A program made the translations under genes and the position numbers. From the NCBI GenBank assembly GCA_002782605.1, contig PFIF01000080.1, positions 1 to 9,661 of the forward strand: a stretch of DNA of 9,661 nucleotides, given 5' to 3'. Positions within the stretch are counted from its first letter, which is position 1; every line of letters begins with the position of its first letter. The notes under the pieces were generated by a model. It searched no databases and was not told the origin of the DNA. It worked only from the letters and a program-made list of their open reading frames with translations. Shown here one piece after another: positions 5,764 through 9,661 of this stretch. Origin of the DNA: Deltaproteobacteria bacterium CG_4_8_14_3_um_filter_43_13 (lineage in GTDB: Bacteria; Desulfobacterota; UBA8473).

Positions 5764-6402
5764 TCACTTTCTTGATAGGGCACCTACCGGACATGCCTCT
5801 ACACATTTTAAACAGGAGTTACATTTAGATTCAGCAAGTGGTCTGTTTTTGAAGGTTCCTACTTTGGTTATAAAACCTCGGAAGTTAAAGTCCAGGATCG
5901 CCTCTTTGACAATTTCATTACAGATATAGACACAGAGACCGCACAATACACATAGATTGGGGTTATAGGTAAAGAGAGAATGACTGTCATCTACCGGTAA
6001 GTCAGGGAGTATTTGGGGCAGCCTCTTAGGTTTGAGTTTAAACCCCATCTCACGGGAGATGTCTTGAAGGGCACACTTCTTATTAGCCGGGCACTCCCTG
6101 CATATTATCGGGTGTCTAGACATGATCAATTTGAATGCCATTCGTACCAATCGCAATACAGATTCTGTCCTTGTATCTACGATCATACCATCGGTTACCT
6201 CTTCAGTGCAACTCGCCACGGGCTCTTTTTTTCCTTCTATCTCAACAAAGCAGAGTCTACAACTTCCAAAAGGTAAAGGATTTTCTTCGATTGCACAGAG
6301 ATGAGGAATGAATATGCCATTTTCCAGGGCAGCCCATAGCACCCTTTTCCCCTTTTCCGTTACTATCTTTTTTCCGTTAATCGTTAAAGATACTGTTTCC
6401 AT
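5764..6402 (-). CDS. HoxU/NuoG-N-terminal-like iron-sulfur subunit of a NAD(P)-linked oxidoreductase
   Basis: This 212-residue protein has the N-terminal cluster set of NuoG, HoxU and [FeFe]-hydrogenases. An N-terminal [2Fe-2S] domain has C36, C48, C51 and C65. A His-Cys [4Fe-4S] site has H97, C101, C104 and C110 in SRHPIICRECPANKKC. Two ferredoxin-type [4Fe-4S] sites follow, C151/C154/C157/C161 and C194/C197/C200/C204. It stops right after these clusters, so it has no H-cluster or molybdopterin domain. That makes it an electron-wire subunit like HoxU rather than a catalytic subunit. The start at 6402 has GGAA six bases upstream. It lies downstream of the NuoF-like gene, but a 153-base MITE-like element now separates the two. 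I expect it to join the NuoE- and NuoF-like subunits in a soluble complex. Confidence 0.87.
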   Translation of the reverse strand: METVSLTINGKKIVTEKGKRVLWAALENGIFIPHLCAIEENPLPFGSCRLCFVEIEGKKEPVASCTEEVTDGMIVDTRTESVLRLVRMAFKLIMSRHPIICRECPANKKCALQDISREMGFKLKPKRLPQILPDLPVDDSHSLFTYNPNLCVLCGLCVYICNEIVKEAILDFNFRGFITKVGTFKNRPLAESKCNSCLKCVEACPVGALSRK

Positions 6403-6428
6403 ATTTCATTCCGATGCACTCTATTTTT

Positions 6429-6581
6429 GATGAAGTCGCAAAAAGTCAAAAATCAGACGGCACAGTAAAAAGCTCCAGATGCAAGGCGCGCAAATCCGAA
6501 GGAATGAGGCGTACTTACATGTACGCTCCAATGACTGAGGATGCAGCGGAACGCCGCAGATGGACTTTTTGCGAAGCCGTC
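6429..6581. mobile_element. Non-coding MITE-like element with terminal inverted repeats inserted in a stop codon
   Basis: The 153-base element is bounded by 19-base imperfect terminal inverted repeats. The left end is GATGAAGTCGCAAAAAGTC (6429-6447). The right end, read on the minus strand, is GACGGCTTCGCAAAAAGTC (6581-6563); 15 of 19 positions match. The direct repeat ATTTTT flanks it on both sides (6423-6428 and 6582-6587) and fits a 6-base target duplication. The centre holds the palindrome GCGTAC-TTACAT-GTACGC (6509-6526). No convincing reading frame lies inside, so movement would need a transposase acting in trans. The outer two bases of the element supply the second and third bases of the TGA stop codon of the NuoF-like gene. 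Confidence 0.72.
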
Positions 6582-8556
6582 ATTTTTTCTGTCCATCATC
6601 ATCCCTAGGTTCGGATTCAGGAAGCTGAGATATAGGTGATATCTTTATTATTGCATCATATTGGATAGGACAGGCATCCATACAGTTCGCACACTTAGCG
6701 CATTTCTCCTGATCTATAGCTTTCAGGCGATCTCTTCTGGTATAGATAGCCTCTGTTGGACAGCTGCCAACACAGGCATCACACGCCCGCTGGCATTTTT
6801 CAGGTAAAATGTAGTATGCAATAATATCCTTACATTCCAGTGAAGGACATCTTTTATCCAAGATGTGTATCTCATATTCTTCCCTGAAATAACGAAGGGT
6901 TGTAAGTACGGGATTAGGGGCGGTCTTCCCCAGGTTACAGAGAGAACCCTGTTTAATGGTTTCAGCCAATTCTTCAAGCAGATCCAGGTCATCCATAATG
7001 CCTGCTCCTCTCGTGATGTCAGTAAGAATATTCAGCATATGTTTTGTTCCAATCCGGCAGAAGGTACACTTGCCACAGGACTCTTTCTGGGTAAACTCTA
7101 AAAAGTACCGAGCAGTCTCTACAGCGCAGTTGTCTTCGTCCATGACCACCATCCCACCGGAACCCATAATAGCTCCTGTATCAGCTATCGTGTCAAAGCA
7201 TACAGGTGTATCCAGAAGTGATTCCGGAAGGCACCCCCCTGATGGCCCCCCTATTTGAACTGCTTTAAATTGCCTCTTAATGGTTTTTGGGAGTTCCCCA
7301 GCAACATTTGAAACCTTTATTGTGGGAGGGACTCCACCCCCAATATCAAATATGATTTCTCTTAGGGTAGTTCCAAAGGGAATTTCCACCAAACCTGCAT
7401 TTTTTATCTTACCTGCCAGGGCAAAGACGGCTGTACCCATACATCCTTCCATACCCAAAGAGGAGACCTTTCCGGCTCCATAGGCGAGTATTTTAGGGAT
7501 AGAGGCAAGAGTTTTGACATTGTTTATCAGGGTAGGTTTCCCCCAGAGTCCTATATTTGCCGGATAAGGGGGCCTGGGTTTCGGCACCCCCCTTTTCCCC
7601 TCTATGGATGCTATCAGAGCCGTTTCTTCACCACAAACGAATGCCCCTGCCCCCTGGTTTATCTTTATATCAAAGCTGATTTTGCTGTTCAGGATATTCT
7701 TCCCCAAAAGTCCAAGCTCTCTTGCCTGACAGACTGCCGTTGTTAATACGGATACTGCTTGTGGATACTCTTTTCTAACGTATATGTAGCCAGACTCAGC
7801 TCCGATTGCGTAACCTGCTATAATCATTCCTTCTATAATGGAATGAGGATCGCTTTCCAGTATTGTCCTGTCCATAAAGGCGCCAGGGTCCCCTTCATCA
7901 GCATTGCAGATAAGATACTTCGGAAATTCAGGGGTGTCTCGGCATATATCCCACTTTTTCCAGGTCTCAAAACCCGCGCCTCCCAGTCCCCTTAAACCTG
8001 CTTTTTTTATCTCTTCTATTATTTCTCCATGTTCCATTTTAAGGGCATACGTTAAACCTTCATATCCACCTACTGCTATGTAATGATTAATATCCTCTGG
8101 GTCTATGCAGCCGCAGTTTTTCAGGAGCCATCTCCGTTCCCTGGACCACCTTGGGGTTTCGTAAACTGTGGGGATCATATCGTTTTCTTCCATCGCTCCT
8201 AAAGCCCATTCAAGGGCAGGATCCTCTTCATTGAAAAATCTCTTTATGAGTATTTGGGCTCGGTTCGGGGTGAGGTAACCATACATTATGGGAGGCCATC
8301 CCGGTTTGGAAACAACAGCCATGGGTTCAGCATAGCAGTGCCCGTGGCATCCAACCTTAATTATTCTGGCTTCGATGTTGAGGGTCTTTAAAATGCCCTC
8401 AAAAGAAGAAAGCACTTCAAGAGAACCGGCTGACCTTCCGCAGGTAGCTGTCCCCACATAGATAGTTGCCCCTTTTTTTCCATCCATGCCCGGAAAATCT
8501 TTTAATGCGTTTTTTTTAAGTTCTTCGAACCTTTCACTAACTGTTCTTTCCATCAT
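6580..8556 (-). CDS. NuoF-like NAD(P)/FMN-binding diaphorase subunit with extra ferredoxin domains (HndC/HydB-type)
   Basis: This 658-residue protein begins with a thioredoxin-like [2Fe-2S] region (about 30-110; ATCGRSAGS with C39, VGCHGHC with C70 and C74). The NuoF core follows, with the nucleotide loop AGLRGLGGAGFETWKKW (186-202), the FMN motif CNADEGDPGAF (217-227) and the [4Fe-4S] ligands C494, C497, C500 and C540. The C-terminus carries two ferredoxin sites, C588/C592/C595/C599 and C619/C622/C625/C629. This architecture is that of HndC/HydB, the NAD(P)(H)-reactive flavin subunit of bifurcating or NADP-linked hydrogenases and related complexes. The first ferredoxin site has C-x3-C where C-x2-C is usual. 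The start at 8556 overlaps the NuoE-like gene by 20 bases. The MATCH to NuoF proper is in the core only. The stop codon lies at the edge of a MITE-like element. Confidence 0.92.
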   Translation of the reverse strand: MMERTVSERFEELKKNALKDFPGMDGKKGATIYVGTATCGRSAGSLEVLSSFEGILKTLNIEARIIKVGCHGHCYAEPMAVVSKPGWPPIMYGYLTPNRAQILIKRFFNEEDPALEWALGAMEENDMIPTVYETPRWSRERRWLLKNCGCIDPEDINHYIAVGGYEGLTYALKMEHGEIIEEIKKAGLRGLGGAGFETWKKWDICRDTPEFPKYLICNADEGDPGAFMDRTILESDPHSIIEGMIIAGYAIGAESGYIYVRKEYPQAVSVLTTAVCQARELGLLGKNILNSKISFDIKINQGAGAFVCGEETALIASIEGKRGVPKPRPPYPANIGLWGKPTLINNVKTLASIPKILAYGAGKVSSLGMEGCMGTAVFALAGKIKNAGLVEIPFGTTLREIIFDIGGGVPPTIKVSNVAGELPKTIKRQFKAVQIGGPSGGCLPESLLDTPVCFDTIADTGAIMGSGGMVVMDEDNCAVETARYFLEFTQKESCGKCTFCRIGTKHMLNILTDITRGAGIMDDLDLLEELAETIKQGSLCNLGKTAPNPVLTTLRYFREEYEIHILDKRCPSLECKDIIAYYILPEKCQRACDACVGSCPTEAIYTRRDRLKAIDQEKCAKCANCMDACPIQYDAIIKISPISQLPESEPRDDDGQKK

Positions 8557-9106
8557 TTGATTCTTCGCAACTTTCTTCTACCCTTAATCCAGATTCTTCC
8601 TTTCTTTTCGTTTCGGCTTCTTTTCCCAATTGATATTTTAGAAGGATACCATCCACTTTGGTAGGATCCATTTGGCCACGCACCTCTTTATTAATAACCG
8701 TTACAGGTGCCAAGACACAGCATCCCACACAATTCACCCTTTCCAGGCTGAATTCCCGATCTTCTGTTACTTCCCCCTCCTTTATTTCCAGACGTCTTTC
8801 CCACGATTCCAGAACGATGTTACCCCGTTTTACATGGCATGCTGTACCCATACATACCTGGATATGATTCTTGCCAGGTGGGGTAAAGCGAAATTGGTTG
8901 TAAAATGTAGCCACTCCATAAATGGTTGTTTCTGAAATATTCAGATATCTGGCTACCTCTATCATACTTTCTTCTGGAAGATAACCAAGGTGATCCTGAA
9001 TTGAGAGGAGCATGGCAATCATATTCTTATCTCCTTCCCAGTTCTTGAGAGTCTCCTTGACTATCTTCAATTCATCTTTAGAATCTGGTTTCCTTTCGTT
9101 ATTCAT
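8537..9106 (-). CDS. NuoE-like thioredoxin-fold [2Fe-2S] subunit (HndA/HoxE-type)
   Basis: This 189-residue protein has an N-terminal helical region, MIAMLLSIQDHLGYLPEE, with NISETTIYGVATFYNQFRF further on; both are typical of NuoE. The thioredoxin-like [2Fe-2S] domain has ligands C85 and C90 in VCMGTACHV and C126 and C130 in NCVGCCVLAP. It would accept or donate electrons at the NuoF-like flavin subunit. The last 35 or so residues, from LGKEAETKRKEES onward, are charged and extend past the usual end of the family at about 155-160 residues. That tail overlaps the start of the NuoF-like gene by 20 bases. AGAGGAA lies close before the ATG at 9106, giving a usable ribosome binding site. The 172 bases upstream (9107-9278) hold no gene, and I see no convincing promoter there, though this is where the operon promoter should be. 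Confidence 0.92.
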   Translation of the reverse strand: MNNERKPDSKDELKIVKETLKNWEGDKNMIAMLLSIQDHLGYLPEESMIEVARYLNISETTIYGVATFYNQFRFTPPGKNHIQVCMGTACHVKRGNIVLESWERRLEIKEGEVTEDREFSLERVNCVGCCVLAPVTVINKEVRGQMDPTKVDGILLKYQLGKEAETKRKEESGLRVEESCEESNDGKNS

Positions 9107-9278
9107 AAAGTTCCTCTTTGAATCCTCTTGCTTTTTTGGGGATTATCTTCGAGGGTTCCCAAATGGTAAGTAATGGAGGGTTACTTATTATGGATATAAA
9201 ATGGAAAAAGACATCCTAATTTAAAATGATTCGGAAGTAGGTGCCAAGGATTGGAAGAGGTCGGTGACCCTCAGTCCT

Positions 9279-9661
9279 TCAATCGTATGTTTCAATCGGG
9301 TCCAGATGTATATGAACAGTCACCTCTTTAACACCTGGAATGGTTTTAACAACCCCCTCTATATCTTGAATTAATTTTTCCTCCTGGGATAGTCGAGCGC
9401 TGGTTGTTACTGATACCTTTCCACTATCAGAATAGACTTCGACATCGGGTTTCAGGTCTATCAGGGTAGCCTTAACCTCAGAAGCAAGTAAAAGATCATC
9501 CATTGCCTTTTGGGACTCAGGTATCGTCTGAAAATCCTTCAACCCCACAGTATGGCATATGATGTCTGCTGCATCATTCACAGTGATTTTTCTGATATGT
9601 AGAACCATATCATAGAGGCCAGGGTCCCATGTGTCGATCCCATAGAGGGATATACTCCATT
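9279..9661 (-). CDS. Cytidylate-kinase-like/BON fusion protein, C-terminal part (partial)
   Basis: The frame stays open to the window edge, so the gene is partial and the Met at 9608 is not a convincing start, having no ribosome binding site before it. The 17 residues preceding that Met read WSISLYGIDTWDPGLYD, then MVLHIRKITVNDAADIIC. This resembles the C-terminal end of the cytidylate-kinase-like family, where a WDxPxLYDLVLNT segment is followed by a helix of the SxExA type. The rest, about SEVKATLIDL to GVKEVTVHIHL, is a BON domain, with a strand-forming SGKVSVTTSA and the GV-x-x-V close. BON domains bind phospholipid or act as sensor modules. The combination suggests a cytosolic nucleotide-binding regulator, but the kinase P-loop would lie outside the window. 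It is likely transcribed separately from the diaphorase genes. Confidence 0.7.
   Translation of the reverse strand, partial: WSISLYGIDTWDPGLYDMVLHIRKITVNDAADIICHTVGLKDFQTIPESQKAMDDLLLASEVKATLIDLKPDVEVYSDSGKVSVTTSARLSQEEKLIQDIEGVVKTIPGVKEVTVHIHLDPIETYD

Noticed and set aside
6414..6608. A 64-codon plus-strand frame covering the MITE-like element
   Set aside because: It starts in flanking DNA and ends inside the NuoF-like gene. The repeat explains it, and there is no protein motif.
5764..8556. Reading the diaphorase genes as part of respiratory complex I (nuoEFG)
   Set aside because: The HoxU-like subunit lacks the NuoG molybdopterin-like domain, the NuoF-like subunit has extra ferredoxin domains, and no membrane Nuo subunits follow. 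A soluble Hnd/Hyd/Hox-type module fits better.
9225..9247. Sigma-54-like promoter (TTGGCAC on the minus strand) upstream of the NuoE-like gene
   Set aside because: The -24-like part matches, but the -12 position reads TCCG instead of TTGC, and the distance to the gene (over 100 bases) gives no further support.

Overview
All recognisable genes in this window lie on the minus strand, so transcription runs from high to low coordinates. The gene set points to an anaerobic or microaerophilic bacterium with sulfur- and hydrogenase-type redox metabolism. It includes a NuoE/NuoF/HoxU-type flavin iron-sulfur diaphorase, a NapH-like membrane polyferredoxin, an ArsR-rhodanese regulator with a DsrE protein, and a cytidylate-kinase-like/BON protein. 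These families, the moderate base composition and the many short palindromic repeats fit Desulfobacterota, Nitrospirota or a related uncultivated lineage. That assignment is inference from gene content only.

Layout in the direction of transcription. (1) 9661-9279: the C-terminal part of a protein that continues past the window edge, with a cytidylate-kinase-like tail followed by a BON domain. (2) 9106-5764: a NADH/NAD(P)+-linked electron-input module made of a NuoE-like [2Fe-2S] subunit, a large NuoF-like FMN/NAD subunit with extra iron-sulfur domains, and a 212-residue HoxU-like iron-sulfur subunit. No hydrogenase, formate dehydrogenase or other terminal catalytic subunit is present. A 153 bp MITE-like element sits exactly in the stop codon of the NuoF-like gene. 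(3) 5760-3488: a DHH-family phosphoesterase coupled to the HoxU-like gene, a MaoC-type (R)-enoyl-CoA hydratase, and a CBS-CBS-ACT protein. A strong hairpin terminator follows at 3389-3419. (4) 3272-1648: an ArsR-rhodanese regulator, a four-helix membrane protein of unknown function and a DsrE-family protein. This small operon has a visible promoter and a near-perfect palindromic operator, and is probably a sulfane-sulfur or redox-responsive unit. (5) 1643-1441: nested short inverted repeats that look like three layers of insertion. (6) 1378-152: a small SAM-dependent methyltransferase and a NapH-like polyferredoxin, then a pair of C-rich/G-rich hairpins at the left edge.

How the parts may work together: the diaphorase would move electrons between NAD(P)H and ferredoxin or an unidentified partner. 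The ArsR-rhodanese/membrane protein/DsrE operon would sense or traffic persulfide sulfur. The polyferredoxin would connect the quinone pool to soluble carriers. The link between the diaphorase and the DHH and MaoC genes is supported only by gene order. The most noteworthy points are the MITE that rebuilt a stop codon, the orphan diaphorase with its DHH neighbour, the sulfur-regulator operon with its operator, the kinase-BON fusion, and the nested repeat region. No tRNA, rRNA, CRISPR array or transposase gene was seen.
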